In this document: in pieces, positions 52,501-61,692 of the stretch
How the letters are laid out: each line of letters opens with the position of its first letter
Numbering within the stretch: the stretch's first letter is position 1
Source: Flavobacteriaceae bacterium
GTDB lineage: Bacteria; Bacteroidota; Bacteroidia; Flavobacteriales; Flavobacteriaceae
NCBI GenBank assembly: GCA_021151665.1
Contig: JAGKWW010000001.1
Coordinates: 1-64,000, forward strand
Direction of reading: 5' to 3'
Length of the DNA: 64,000 nt
Made by a program: the position numbers and the translations under genes
The notes under the pieces: model-generated
Told to the model about the DNA's origin: nothing
Seen by the model: only the letters and a program-made list of their open reading frames with translations
Databases searched by the model: none

Positions 52501-52917
52501 ATTCCGTTAATTAGAGTGAATTGCTGTTTTCGATACGAAAATAATAAAATTATCCCAATAAAAAACTATGCACGCATATTAAATAATTTATTATCTGTAA
52601 AAAGTTGCTTAAATTTTTAATTTGCTAAAAACATACGCCACAAACGTCCAGTATTTGCGGTATTTTAATGAAAGCCGGGCAGGGGTAACGTTTGTTCGTT
52701 GCGTTATCCTGGTATGTGCCGGTTTGTTGCAAATGTTTTAAAAAACTTTGAAAAGGCCTGTACTATTTCGATTGAGTAACCAATAGCGGTGCTGTTTTTT
52801 AGGGGTTTGAGAAACGATGTTGCATTTTTAATAAAAATAATGCGCCGGCTAAATATTATGAAGTGTGTCGGGAATATTGTTATTTTTGCGTTTCATTACA
52901 TTATAAAGAGGAAATAA
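52501..52917. other. 417-bp divergent intergenic region between etfB and pdhB
   Basis: The largest gene-free stretch in the window. It must hold the promoters of etfB (minus) and pdhB (plus). I see a good -7 element for pdhB at 52881 and only a weak one for etfB at 52536. A partial inverted repeat (gtaacg ... cgttat) is at about 52686-52709. There is no convincing ORF, tRNA or terminator, and nothing that points to a known riboswitch. Confidence 0.6.
52881..52888 (+). promoter_or_regulatory. -7 element of the pdhB promoter (TATTTTTG)
   Basis: TATTTTTGCG, 29 nt upstream of the pdhB ATG. A purine-rich stretch (aaagaggaaataa) just ahead of the ATG may help ribosome binding. No exact TTG at 19-22 nt. 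Confidence 0.65.
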
Positions 52918-53898
52918 ATGAGAACCATACAATTCAGGGAAGCCGTTTGCGAGGCCATGAGCGAAGAAATGCGCCGCGACGAATCGATATATCTAATGGG
53001 TGAAGAGGTTGCCGAATACAACGGCGCCTACAAGGCCTCAAAAGGAATGCTCGACGAGTTTGGCCCGAAGAGGGTTATCGATACTCCTATTGCAGAACTT
53101 GGCTTTGCAGGTATCGCAGTGGGCTCGGCTATGAACGGCAACAGGCCTATTGTAGAATTCATGACGTTCAACTTCTCCCTGGTAGGTATCGACCAGATCA
53201 TCAACAACGCGGCAAAAATGCGCCAGATGTCGGGCGGGCAGTTTACAATGCCTATCGTGTTCCGCGGGCCAACGGCCTCTGCCGGGCAGCTTGCCGCAAC
53301 GCACTCTCAGGCTTTTGAGAACTGGTATGCCAATACTCCCGGCCTTAAAGTAGTGGTGCCATCTAACCCGTATGATGCGAAAGGGCTTTTAAAATCAGCT
53401 ATCCGCGATAATGACCCGGTAATCTTCATGGAGTCCGAGCAGATGTATGGCGACAAGGGCGAAGTGCCTGAAGGAGAATACACCATACCGCTTGGTGTTG
53501 CCGATATTAAACGTGAGGGTACGGATGTAACCATCGTTTCGTTTGGTAAGATCATCAAAGAAGCGTACGCTGCTGCCGAAGAACTGGAGAAAGAGGGCAT
53601 CAGCTGCGAGATTATCGACCTTCGTACCGTAAGGCCTATGGATTATGATGCGATACTAACTTCGGTAAAGAAAACCAACAGGCTTGTTGTACTTGAGGAG
53701 GCATGGCCGTTTGCATCGGTTGCTTCTGAAATTACCTATATGGTACAGGAAAAAGCATTTGATTACCTGGATGCCCCGATACAGCGCATCACCACAGCCG
53801 ATACTCCCGCGCCTTATTCGCCTGCACTGCTTAAGGAATGGCTTCCAAACGCAGGAGACGTTGTAAAAGCGGTTAAAAAAGTAATGTATAAGAATTAA
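52918..53898 (+). CDS. pdhB: Pyruvate dehydrogenase E1 component beta subunit
   Basis: 326 residues. Part of the thiamine-diphosphate-dependent E1 that decarboxylates pyruvate to feed acetyl-CoA. Features: MGEEVAEYNGAYKASKGML, DTPIAELGFAGIAVGSAM (with the ThDP-contact Glu), MTFNFSLVGIDQIINNAAKM, and the C-terminal transketolase domain VSFGKIIKEA. It stands alone: pdhA and pdhC are not in the window. Other 2-oxoacid dehydrogenases have similar E1 beta chains, but the match to pyruvate-type sequences is close. Confidence 0.93.
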   Translation: MRTIQFREAVCEAMSEEMRRDESIYLMGEEVAEYNGAYKASKGMLDEFGPKRVIDTPIAELGFAGIAVGSAMNGNRPIVEFMTFNFSLVGIDQIINNAAKMRQMSGGQFTMPIVFRGPTASAGQLAATHSQAFENWYANTPGLKVVVPSNPYDAKGLLKSAIRDNDPVIFMESEQMYGDKGEVPEGEYTIPLGVADIKREGTDVTIVSFGKIIKEAYAAAEELEKEGISCEIIDLRTVRPMDYDAILTSVKKTNRLVVLEEAWPFASVASEITYMVQEKAFDYLDAPIQRITTADTPAPYSPALLKEWLPNAGDVVKAVKKVMYKN

Positions 53899-53992
53899 AC
53901 GATGTATCAATTTTTTAAATGTAGCAATTAGCCATCCAGGCGGAACAACTGTTACATTAAACCATTGTTACATTAATTCAATTAAAAAAATA

Positions 53993-54000
53993 TATCTTTG
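53993..54000 (+). promoter_or_regulatory. -7 element for the DUF5686-like gene (TATCTTTG)
   Basis: TATCTTTG, 45 nt upstream of the ATG at 54046. The nearest TTG (53965) is 25 nt away, rather far. The same gap contains two copies of tgttacattaa at 53950-53977. Confidence 0.6.
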
Positions 54001-54045
54001 AACTTCATCATAATAATATGGTGAAGTTTTTTGTTTAAAGCCTGT

Positions 54046-56541
54046 ATGAAAAAACACCAACTTCAATTTATTACAGGGCTGCTGCTGTTCATAACCTCTT
54101 TCGCCCTGGGCCAAACCAAGGCGGGCGGGGTGGTTTATGACGATACCAACCAGCCGGTCCCTTATGCCAACGTTTATTTTAAAGACAGCAGTGAAGGCGT
54201 TATTACTGATGAGAACGGTAAATTTTACCTCGAATCTCAAAACACATACACCGCAATTGTGGTGTCTTTTGTCGGGTTTGCCCCAAGCGAAGTAAAATTG
54301 GCCGGCGCTGTTAATTACAATCTGAAAATAAAGCTGGAAGGTGCCCAGGAACTTAAGGAAGTTGTGCTCTACTCCGGCAAGATGCCAAAGAAGAATAATC
54401 CTGCAATCGATATCCTGCGCAAAATATGGGAACGCCGCCGCAAAAACGGGCTCCGGATGTTTAAGCAGTATCAGTATGATAAATACGAAAAGGTAGAGTT
54501 TGACATGAATTCTATAGACAGCGCCTTTATGAAAAGCAAGTTGTTTAAGGGAATGGAGTTTATGTTTAAATATGTAGATACCAGCAGCGTTACAGGTAAA
54601 ACCTACCTGCCGGTATTTATTAATGAAAGCATAGGGAAAGTGTATGGCGACAATACGACCAACAGCAAAAAGGAAGTTACCGAAGCAAATAAAAACTCAG
54701 GCTTTAGCAATAACCAGCAGATCATTGCTTTTGTAAAAGACCTCTATGCTGATTATGATATTTATGACAATTACCTTAAATTCTTTGATAAAGATTTTGT
54801 GAGCCCGTTATCGCGCACAGGTATCAACGTATATAATTATGTGCTGGCCGACAGTAGTTTTATCGAGAAAAAGTGGTGTTACAATATAGTGTTCTATCCG
54901 CGGCGCAAGGGTGAGCTTACCTTTAAAGGGAATTTCTGGGTAAATGACAGCACCTGGGCTATCAAGAAGATAAGTATGGCTGCAAGCAAAGGCGCCAACA
55001 TCAACTGGGTTAAGGATATCTATATCGAACAGGAATTTGATGTGCTTAACGACTCGGTATTCCTGCTCAAGCGCGACCATTTAATGTCTGATTTTGCGAT
55101 TAGCAAAAAGGAGGAAAGTAAAGGTATCTATGGAAAGCGTACCACGCTGTTCCGCAACTATGAGTTCGACATCAGGAAACCAGATGATTTTTACCGGAAG
55201 GAGGTAAACTATTATGATGAGGCAGTAAACAATAAAGACGATGCCTACTGGCACGAAAACCGGTTTGAATCGCTCAATAACGATGAGCAGGGGGTTTACA
55301 AGATGCTCGACACACTGCGAACGGTTCCGCGGTTCAAGCGCTACTACAACATAGGGGCCACGCTTGCAAGCGGCTATTACCAGATCGGGAATTTTGATTA
55401 CGGGCCTATCTTCTCCACCTTTGGCTATAACGATGTGGAAGGCCTCAGGCTGCGCACCGGCGGGCGTACCTACTTTACCCAAAACGACCCATGGCGGGTA
55501 GAAGGCTACACCGCATACGGATTTAAAGACAACCAGTTTAAATACGGGATTTCGGGCAAAGTAATGGTAAACCGTAAAAACCGCATCATACTTGCTGCGG
55601 GGAACAGGCGTGACATTGAACAGATCGGGGTAAGCCTTACCGCAACCAACGACGTGCTGGGCCGCAGCTTTGCATCATCATCGCTTTTCTCGAGTGGAAA
55701 TAACAATAAGCTGACGTCTATAAATTTCAGTACGTTTTCGGCAGAGATTGAACCTGTGAAAAACCTTGTGCTGCGCACCAGTTTCAATTACCGGACGCTT
55801 AAATCGGCGTCCGACCAGTTTAGCCTTAATTACTGGTTAGATCCAAACGACCACTCAAAGGGCACCGAGGGTTTTATCAACCAGTACGAATATGGCGCAA
55901 TGATAGATTACACGCCTTTCCGCCGCACTATCGGCTACGGCGTGGAGCGTTCTGATGTCGACCTGAATTATGCGCGCCTTTACCTTAACTTCACTCAGGG
56001 TGTGAAAGGGCTTTTCGGTAGCGACTTCAGTTATCAGAAACTGCAGTTTTATTACCGCCAGCCGGTATTGGTAGGAGGATTCGGCAGATTGTTCACCACG
56101 CTTGAGGCCGGGAAGATATTTGGTAATGTGCCGTTGGGCCTCATGGGAGTGATACCCGGCAACCAGTCGTACTTTCAGATAGAGAACACCTACAATCTCC
56201 TGGATTACTATGAGTTTGTTGCCGATGAGTATGTGTCGCTTCACTTTGAGCATAATTTCAATGGAAGGCTTTTTTCCCGTATACCCGGCCTCCGCGATCT
56301 TAACCTGAGGGAAATTGTAGGTATAAAAGGAGTGTACGGAACGGTATCGCAGGGCAACCGCGACCTTAATGCATCGGGCCTGATATACCGTGCGCCCGAA
56401 GACGTGTATTGGGAGTACCATGCAGGTGTTGGTAATATCTTTAAAGTGTTCCGCCTTGACCTTGCCTGGAGAGGAAGTTACCTTGATATCCCGGGGGCTA
56501 ATAAGTTTGCTGTAAAGGGGTCGTTCGGTTTTCATTTTTAG
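54046..56541 (+). CDS. DUF5686-like outer-membrane protein with carboxypeptidase-regulatory-like domain
   Basis: 831 residues from ATG 54046, which gives a good signal peptide (MKKHQLQFITG...FALGQ); an upstream TTG at 54031 adds five residues and is rejected. Residues about 24-110 form a CarboxypepD_reg-like domain (AGGVVYDDTNQPVPYANVYF, ITDENGKFYLES), as found at the front of many TonB-dependent receptors. No plug domain follows; instead there is a long middle region and a C-terminal beta-barrel (from about 430) ending in FAVKGSFGFHF. This layout fits the DUF5686 family of Bacteroidota outer-membrane proteins. The transported or bound substrate is unknown. Confidence 0.82.
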   Translation: MKKHQLQFITGLLLFITSFALGQTKAGGVVYDDTNQPVPYANVYFKDSSEGVITDENGKFYLESQNTYTAIVVSFVGFAPSEVKLAGAVNYNLKIKLEGAQELKEVVLYSGKMPKKNNPAIDILRKIWERRRKNGLRMFKQYQYDKYEKVEFDMNSIDSAFMKSKLFKGMEFMFKYVDTSSVTGKTYLPVFINESIGKVYGDNTTNSKKEVTEANKNSGFSNNQQIIAFVKDLYADYDIYDNYLKFFDKDFVSPLSRTGINVYNYVLADSSFIEKKWCYNIVFYPRRKGELTFKGNFWVNDSTWAIKKISMAASKGANINWVKDIYIEQEFDVLNDSVFLLKRDHLMSDFAISKKEESKGIYGKRTTLFRNYEFDIRKPDDFYRKEVNYYDEAVNNKDDAYWHENRFESLNNDEQGVYKMLDTLRTVPRFKRYYNIGATLASGYYQIGNFDYGPIFSTFGYNDVEGLRLRTGGRTYFTQNDPWRVEGYTAYGFKDNQFKYGISGKVMVNRKNRIILAAGNRRDIEQIGVSLTATNDVLGRSFASSSLFSSGNNNKLTSINFSTFSAEIEPVKNLVLRTSFNYRTLKSASDQFSLNYWLDPNDHSKGTEGFINQYEYGAMIDYTPFRRTIGYGVERSDVDLNYARLYLNFTQGVKGLFGSDFSYQKLQFYYRQPVLVGGFGRLFTTLEAGKIFGNVPLGLMGVIPGNQSYFQIENTYNLLDYYEFVADEYVSLHFEHNFNGRLFSRIPGLRDLNLREIVGIKGVYGTVSQGNRDLNASGLIYRAPEDVYWEYHAGVGNIFKVFRLDLAWRGSYLDIPGANKFAVKGSFGFHF

Positions 56542-56602
56542 ATTCATCCGGTTTTGCCCGGAATTCATATATTCGTTACGAAAATTACTAGTTCTGCTAC
56601 TT

Positions 56603-57115
56603 ATGAAAAACCTGGTCTATGGGATATTCGCTGTACTATTTGTTGCATTCGGATGCAAAAAGGCAGAACCTGCGGATATAACTGTTTCGCGCAAAAATTA
56701 CCTTGATAAAGTGGTAGCAACCCTTCGTGAAGGTAAGTTTGAAATCAATGATGTTGCTGCCATCCGCGATGCATGGCAGTCTCAGCTGAACAACCAGCAG
56801 GTAGACGCCAGGCTGGTATCACTGGAGGTAGCGCAGGGTGTAACGATAGGTGATGCAGCCCAGCCCTATTTCCTATTGCTTGGGCGCAATGAAAAAGGTA
56901 CCGTGCGCACGGCGTCTCCTTTAGTTATAGAAGGCAACCGCCTTTATTTTGAGCAACAGCAGGGTGAAGACGATATGGTGTCCTATAATATTACCTGCCT
57001 GGGCGAGGGCTGCACAGAGGGATGCGAGCCGCAGCTACGCATCAGTAATGGTGTGAGAAGCCTTATCTGCTCTGCGTGCCCCGAATGTACCAAAGTGGAA
57101 ATGGTATTAAGGTAA
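56603..57115 (+). CDS. Small lipoprotein with six-cysteine C-terminal tail (copy A)
   Basis: 170 residues. A lipobox (LFVAFGC, Cys18) follows a short hydrophobic N-terminus. The middle is soluble. The tail has six cysteines at 132, 137, 141, 156, 159 and 162 (C-x4-C-x3-C-x14-C-x2-C-x2-C). The next gene encodes a second lipoprotein with nearly the same tail. The cysteines could bind a metal or form disulfides; nothing in the sequence decides which. No family recognised. Confidence 0.75.
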   Translation: MKNLVYGIFAVLFVAFGCKKAEPADITVSRKNYLDKVVATLREGKFEINDVAAIRDAWQSQLNNQQVDARLVSLEVAQGVTIGDAAQPYFLLLGRNEKGTVRTASPLVIEGNRLYFEQQQGEDDMVSYNITCLGEGCTEGCEPQLRISNGVRSLICSACPECTKVEMVLR

Positions 57116-57207
57116 TCGCAAAAATCCTTTCCGAATTAACATTTTGTTGGCCATAAAGAGCATATTCTTTAGGTAATTTTATGCGTAGGAAACTAAATCT
57201 TACCGCT

Positions 57208-57768
57208 ATGAAAAAAATTACCCTATCCGCTGCTTTCGTGTTATTACTTTCTGCCATTGCATTTGTTGGGTGTTCAGAAGACAATACGCCGCTGGATACC
57301 GAAAGCGCATCAGCCGCCGCTTCAAACCCTTCCTCTTCCATGTTTATGAGGGGGTCGTTGTGGGCCGGCGAGGTTGGACGGTATGACGAAATAACCAATA
57401 CCTATGTAATTACAGGTGATAAAGAAGGCTATAAAGAAGCTTTTATGATTGTCCTTCGCGACCAGGGTTATGAAGATGTCGTTATTGAGTCTTTAGAGAT
57501 CCTTGAGAAAACCTCTTTTAACGATCCTGACGATAAAGGCTACATGATGGTTGCAAGCGATAATAAAGGCACTTCGATAGGTGTAAATCTTGATCGCAGG
57601 TCGTTGTCTTTTGTAATGGAAGATCCTAATGCAGTTTCATACACTACCTGCAGGGGTTGCGCAACGGGCTGCAACCTGCAGTTTATAACTGTAAACGGGA
57701 AGAAAGTACCTTTTTGCAATGAAAACGGGTGCGTTTACGATTGCGAAAAATCAGAAACTGCCGGATAA
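57208..57768 (+). CDS. Small lipoprotein with six-cysteine C-terminal tail (copy B)
   Basis: 186 residues from ATG 57208 (MKKITLSAAF), with a lipobox (AIAFVGC, Cys22); an ATG nine codons upstream would put extra charged residues ahead of the signal. The tail has cysteines at 148, 151, 155, 170, 175 and 179 (C-x2-C-x3-C-x14-C-x4-C-x3-C). The C-x3-C-x14-C core is the same as in copy A, while the middle parts of the two proteins share little that I can see. A terminator follows. Confidence 0.75.
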   Translation: MKKITLSAAFVLLLSAIAFVGCSEDNTPLDTESASAAASNPSSSMFMRGSLWAGEVGRYDEITNTYVITGDKEGYKEAFMIVLRDQGYEDVVIESLEILEKTSFNDPDDKGYMMVASDNKGTSIGVNLDRRSLSFVMEDPNAVSYTTCRGCATGCNLQFITVNGKKVPFCNENGCVYDCEKSETAG

Positions 57769-57788
57769 TCAGATATTCAATTATAATT

Positions 57789-57816
57789 CAGGCTTCCGGT
57801 AAGGGAGCCTTTTTTT
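57789..57816 (+). terminator. Terminator between lipoprotein B and the glycosylase gene
   Basis: Stem aggcttcc / gggagcct (one G-T pair) with a short loop and seven T residues. The T run touches the ATG of the next gene at 57817. Confidence 0.8.
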
Positions 57817-58428
57817 ATGGACATAGTAATAGAAAACACAGAAAAGCTAATTGCACTTGACCCACTTTTCGGGCGTTTACTGGCAGAGTACGGAATGCCG
57901 GGCTTTTCCAGGCGGCCGGAGGGCTTTGAAAGCCTCTGCCGTACAGTGCTTGAGCAACAGGTGTCGCTTAATTCGGCGAGGGCATCGCATATTAAACTTC
58001 AAGATGCCACCGGCGGCATACATCCGCAGAACGTATTGCTTCTTACTGATGACCAATTGCGGCAGTGCGGCATCAGCAGGCAGAAGTCGCTTTACCTGCG
58101 CGAAATTGCCCGTGCTATTATAAACGGTGGCATAAACCCTGACCGGTTTGCAGTGATGAATCCAGGAGAGGTACGCGATCAACTGATAAAAATAAAAGGC
58201 ATAGGCCACTGGACGGTAGATGTCTATATGATGTTTTCCCTGCGATCGCCCGACATTTTGCCGCTGGGCGATATCGGTATTGTTTCTGCAATAAAAGACC
58301 TTACAGGCTTATCTTCTGCAAATGAGATAGTTGACTATACAAAAAAATGGACCCCTTACCGTACTACAGCCGCTTTCTTCCTCTGGCATTATTACCTGGA
58401 GAAGCGTGGCCGGAAATTTCCGCATTAA
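57817..58428 (+). CDS. AlkA-like DNA-3-methyladenine glycosylase
   Basis: 203 residues. An HhH-GPD base-excision enzyme that removes alkylated bases from DNA. The helix-hairpin-helix is LIKIKGIGHWTVDVY (123-137), and the catalytic Asp152 is in LPLGDIGI. The N-terminal part (FESLCRTVLEQQVSLNSARA) is typical of the short AlkA-like type that lacks the E. coli AlkA N-terminal domain. The start codon directly follows the T run of a terminator, so the gene has no room for a normal leader; how it is expressed is unclear. The next gene has its own promoter. Confidence 0.88.
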   Translation: MDIVIENTEKLIALDPLFGRLLAEYGMPGFSRRPEGFESLCRTVLEQQVSLNSARASHIKLQDATGGIHPQNVLLLTDDQLRQCGISRQKSLYLREIARAIINGGINPDRFAVMNPGEVRDQLIKIKGIGHWTVDVYMMFSLRSPDILPLGDIGIVSAIKDLTGLSSANEIVDYTKKWTPYRTTAAFFLWHYYLEKRGRKFPH

Positions 58429-58476
58429 ATTTATGTGAAGTTGTTAAAATACTATACATAACCACTTCATTTTCCC

Positions 58477-58506
58477 TTGTATAACATTATTTTTGTGCTA
58501 CTTTTG
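58477..58506 (+). promoter_or_regulatory. Promoter of ppa (TTG-N19-TACTTTTG)
   Basis: TTG at 58477-58479 and TACTTTTG at 58499-58506, with an exact 19-nt spacing. It is one of the two best promoter matches in the window. The ppa ATG follows 34 nt later. Confidence 0.87.
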
Positions 58507-58540
58507 CACCCGCAATAATGAATTTTAACACACATAAATA

Positions 58541-59071
58541 ATGTCTGCAGCAAAATTAAAAACTTTTGATGTCCTGATAGAAATCCCAAAGGGTAGCAGG
58601 AACAAGTATGAGTACGACTTCAATCTAAAAAAAATACGCTATGACAGGATGCTTTTTTCATCGATGATGTATCCTGCAGATTACGGGTTTGTTCCGGAAA
58701 CACTTGCACTTGACGGTGATCCGCTTGATGTGCTGGTACTTGTTACAGAGCCTACTTTCCCGGGCTGTGTGATGGAAGTTAAACCTATCGGGGTATTCCA
58801 CATGGCAGACGAAAAAGGCCCGGACGAGAAGATCGTGTGTGTGCCGGTATCTGACCCGATCTGGAACAAGCTGAACGACCTTAGCGATGTAAATCCACAC
58901 CTTATTAAAGAAATCGAGCATTTCTTCCAGGTTTATAAAGACCTTGAAAACAAAAAAGTTGATGTTGAAGGATGGGGCGATGTAAATGAGGCCCGTGCAA
59001 TTATCGATGAATGCGTAGATCGTTTTGAGGCGCTTGAAAATAAGCCCGAAGAGCTTTTTAGCATTAGATAG
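58541..59071 (+). CDS. ppa: Soluble inorganic pyrophosphatase, family I
   Basis: 176 residues, the bacterial family I size. It splits pyrophosphate to two phosphates and drives biosynthesis. Marks: IEIPKGSRNKYEYD, YPADYGFVPETLALDGDPLDVLVL with the metal-binding Asp cluster, and DEKGPDEKIVCVP. It has a strong promoter and its own terminator. The next gene encodes a membrane pyrophosphatase. Confidence 0.97.
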   Translation: MSAAKLKTFDVLIEIPKGSRNKYEYDFNLKKIRYDRMLFSSMMYPADYGFVPETLALDGDPLDVLVLVTEPTFPGCVMEVKPIGVFHMADEKGPDEKIVCVPVSDPIWNKLNDLSDVNPHLIKEIEHFFQVYKDLENKKVDVEGWGDVNEARAIIDECVDRFEALENKPEELFSIR

Positions 59072-59100
59072 AGATTTTGTTAAAAAATTTGACTCTGTAA

Positions 59101-59134
59101 AGCAATATTCTTAAAATGGATATTGCTTTTTTTT
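59101..59134 (+). terminator. Terminator between ppa and hppA
   Basis: Stem agcaatat / atattgct with a T-run after it, starting 30 nt after the ppa stop. It separates the two pyrophosphatase genes into two transcripts. Confidence 0.8.
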
Positions 59135-59153
59135 GTTGATATTGTTACATTTA
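59123..59153 (+). promoter_or_regulatory. Possible promoter of hppA (TTG-N20-TACATTTA)
   Basis: TTG at 59123-59125 and TACATTTA at 59146-59153, spacing 20 nt, one mismatch in the -7 element. It overlaps the ppa terminator; the hppA ATG follows at 59185. Confidence 0.55.
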
Positions 59154-59184
59154 CGAAGATAACTATCAACCAAAACCCTAATTT

Positions 59185-61656
59185 ATGGAGTCAATCATGA
59201 TTTATGTTCCGGCTGTAATGGCCGTACTGGGTCTGCTGTTTATGGCAGCAAAAAGATCCTGGGTGTTAAAACAGGACGCCGGCGATGGCAAGATGAAAGA
59301 AATTTCAGATTACATCTACGAAGGCGCCCTTGCTTTCCTGAAAGCGGAATACAAACTGCTTACCATTTTTGTGTTGGTGGCGAGTGTGGCGCTGGCTGTA
59401 ATTGCCTACATTGTGCCTACCACAGATTACCTTATTGTGATCGCGTTTATTTTTGGCGCGTTTTTTTCTGCCCTGGCAGGAAATATGGGTATGAAGATCG
59501 CTACCAAAACCAACGTGCGTACTACACAGGCCGCCCGTAGCAGCCTGCCCAATGCACTTAAAGTTTCTTTTGGCGGAGGTACCGTAATGGGGCTCGGCGT
59601 TGCCGGGCTTGCCGTACTTGGGCTAACCGCGTTCTTTATATTCTTTTACCATTACTTTATGGGTGGCCACTGGAGCGCCGCTGCCTACGAAGGCGTAGAG
59701 CATACGCCGCAGGAACTGATGACCATCGTACTTGAAACACTTGCAGGCTTTTCGCTGGGTGCGGAATCTATTGCATTGTTTGCACGCGTTGGCGGAGGTA
59801 TTTATACTAAGGCGGCCGATGTGGGTGCCGACCTTGTAGGTAAGGTAGAGGCCGGTATCCCGGAAGATGATCCGCGCAACCCCGCAACCATTGCCGATAA
59901 CGTAGGTGACAATGTGGGTGACGTGGCGGGTATGGGCGCCGACCTTTTTGGCTCTTATGTGGCAACAGTACTTGCCGCCATGGTACTTGGTAATTATGTT
60001 CTCAGGGATATACTTATTGCAAATCCGGAATTTACCGATAAGTTTGGAGGCATAGGCCCTATCCTTCTGCCAATGGCGATTGCCGGCTTCGGTATACTTT
60101 TCTCAATTATAGGAACGCTGTTGGTGCGTATTAAAGATAATAATGCAAAAGAAGCGCAGGTACAGGGAGCCCTCAACGTGGGCAACTGGGTATCTATCAT
60201 ATTGGTGGCTGTATCCTGCTTCTTTTTGGTAGACTATATGCTTCCCGAAACACTGAAAATGGAATTCTATGGCGAAGGCGCTAAAGACATTTCTTCTATG
60301 AGGGTGTTTTATGCAACCATGGTAGGCCTGTTTGTAGGCGGCGTAATATCATCGGTAACCGAATATTATACGGGCCTTGGTAAAAAACCTATCCTGGCTA
60401 TCGTGCAAAAATCAAGCACCGGTGCCGGTACTAATATTATTGCAGGGCTTGCCACCGGGATGGTATCAACTTTCCCGACGGTACTATTATTTGCCGGTGC
60501 CATATGGGCATCATATGCCCTCGCGGGCTTTTACGGCGTTGCCCTTGCGGCTTCAGCAATGATGGCTACTACGGCTATGCAGTTGGCTATCGATGCGTTC
60601 GGCCCAATTTCTGACAACGCCGGTGGTATTGCCGAAATGAGCGAGCTGCCAAAAGAAGTTCGTACCCGTACCGATATTCTTGACTCAGTAGGAAATACAA
60701 CTGCCGCTACCGGAAAAGGTTTTGCTATTGCTTCGGCTGCGCTTACTTCACTGGCGCTATTTGCAGCTTATGTAACTTTCACGGGTATTGACGGTATCAA
60801 CATCTTTAAAGCGCCGGTACTGGCAATGCTTTTCATTGGGGGTATGATTCCGGTGGTGTTCTCTGCTTTGGCGATGAACTCCGTAGGGCGCGCCGCGATG
60901 GATATGGTGTACGAAGTGCGTAGGCAGTTCCGCGAAATTGCAGGCATTATGGAAGGCACAGGCAAGCCGGAGTATGGCAAATGCGTAGAGATCTCTACAA
61001 AGGCTGCACTTCGCGAAATGATGCTTCCGGGGCTTCTGACTATAGGTTTCCCTATTGCGATTGTTTTGGTCGGTATGCTTGTTTATCCGGATAACAACCA
61101 ACTAGTAGCGGAAATGCTTGGTGGCTACATGGCTGGTGTTACTGTTTCGGGCGTTCTTTGGGCGGTATTCCAGAACAACGCCGGCGGTGCCTGGGATAAC
61201 GCCAAAAAATCTTTTGAAGCCGGTGTAATGATTAATGGTGAAATGACCTATAAAGGTTCTGATGCGCATAAGGCGGCAGTGACAGGAGATACGGTGGGCG
61301 ATCCTTTTAAAGATACATCAGGCCCGTCTATGAACATCCTTATTAAGCTTACATGCCTTATCGGGCTTGTTATTGCCCCTATATTGGGCGGACATGCAGC
61401 CGATGCCGGAGCAGATCAGGACGCAGTGAAAATTGAGGTGTCAAATGTTGCTCAGGACGAAGTGGTTATCGGGCAAAAGGCAGCGGAAGAATTTACCGTT
61501 GACAGGATGCGTGACGAGAAAGGCAATGTAAAAGCCACTGTCACAATTTCAAAGCTTTCGGGCGGAGAGATTAAAACAGAAGAAAAAAGCTTTGAGGGTA
61601 CCGAAGCGGAAGTGAACCAGAAGATCGAGGAATTTAAAACATCCCGTAATAAATAG
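59185..61656 (+). CDS. hppA: Ion-pumping membrane pyrophosphatase
   Basis: 823 residues with about 16 membrane helices. It uses pyrophosphate to pump H+ and/or Na+ across the inner membrane. Substrate-binding motifs: [39 protein letters not shown] (about 218-244), and [17 protein letters not shown] near residue 704. At the K+-site it has Ala507 and Gly510 ([10 protein letters not shown]), the pattern of K+-dependent enzymes. The pumped ion cannot be fixed from sequence by eye. The last ~87 residues (from about 737) are a charged, soluble tail beyond the final helix. A strong terminator follows. Confidence 0.95.
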   Translation: MESIMIYVPAVMAVLGLLFMAAKRSWVLKQDAGDGKMKEISDYIYEGALAFLKAEYKLLTIFVLVASVALAVIAYIVPTTDYLIVIAFIFGAFFSALAGNMGMKIATKTNVRTTQAARSSLPNALKVSFGGGTVMGLGVAGLAVLGLTAFFIFFYHYFMGGHWSAAAYEGVEHTPQELMTIVLETLAGFSLGAESIALFARVGGGIYTKAADVGADLVGKVEAGIPEDDPRNPATIADNVGDNVGDVAGMGADLFGSYVATVLAAMVLGNYVLRDILIANPEFTDKFGGIGPILLPMAIAGFGILFSIIGTLLVRIKDNNAKEAQVQGALNVGNWVSIILVAVSCFFLVDYMLPETLKMEFYGEGAKDISSMRVFYATMVGLFVGGVISSVTEYYTGLGKKPILAIVQKSSTGAGTNIIAGLATGMVSTFPTVLLFAGAIWASYALAGFYGVALAASAMMATTAMQLAIDAFGPISDNAGGIAEMSELPKEVRTRTDILDSVGNTTAATGKGFAIASAALTSLALFAAYVTFTGIDGINIFKAPVLAMLFIGGMIPVVFSALAMNSVGRAAMDMVYEVRRQFREIAGIMEGTGKPEYGKCVEISTKAALREMMLPGLLTIGFPIAIVLVGMLVYPDNNQLVAEMLGGYMAGVTVSGVLWAVFQNNAGGAWDNAKKSFEAGVMINGEMTYKGSDAHKAAVTGDTVGDPFKDTSGPSMNILIKLTCLIGLVIAPILGGHAADAGADQDAVKIEVSNVAQDEVVIGQKAAEEFTVDRMRDEKGNVKATVTISKLSGGEIKTEEKSFEGTEAEVNQKIEEFKTSRNK

Positions 61657-61664
61657 AAATAACG

Positions 61665-61692
61665 AGCCCCGCAATTGCGGGGCTTAATTTTT
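61665..61692. terminator. Bidirectional terminator between hppA and the nucleoside kinase
   Basis: Stem agccccgc / gcggggct with a 4-nt loop (aatt), followed on the plus strand by TTAATTTTTTT. The converging genes end at 61656 and 61693. Confidence 0.88.

Noticed and set aside
53940..53980. Two copies of tgttacattaa as regulator binding sites
   Set aside because: Only two AT-rich 11-mers, upstream of the promoter element; simple intergenic repeat is more likely. Kept only as a note in the promoter entry.
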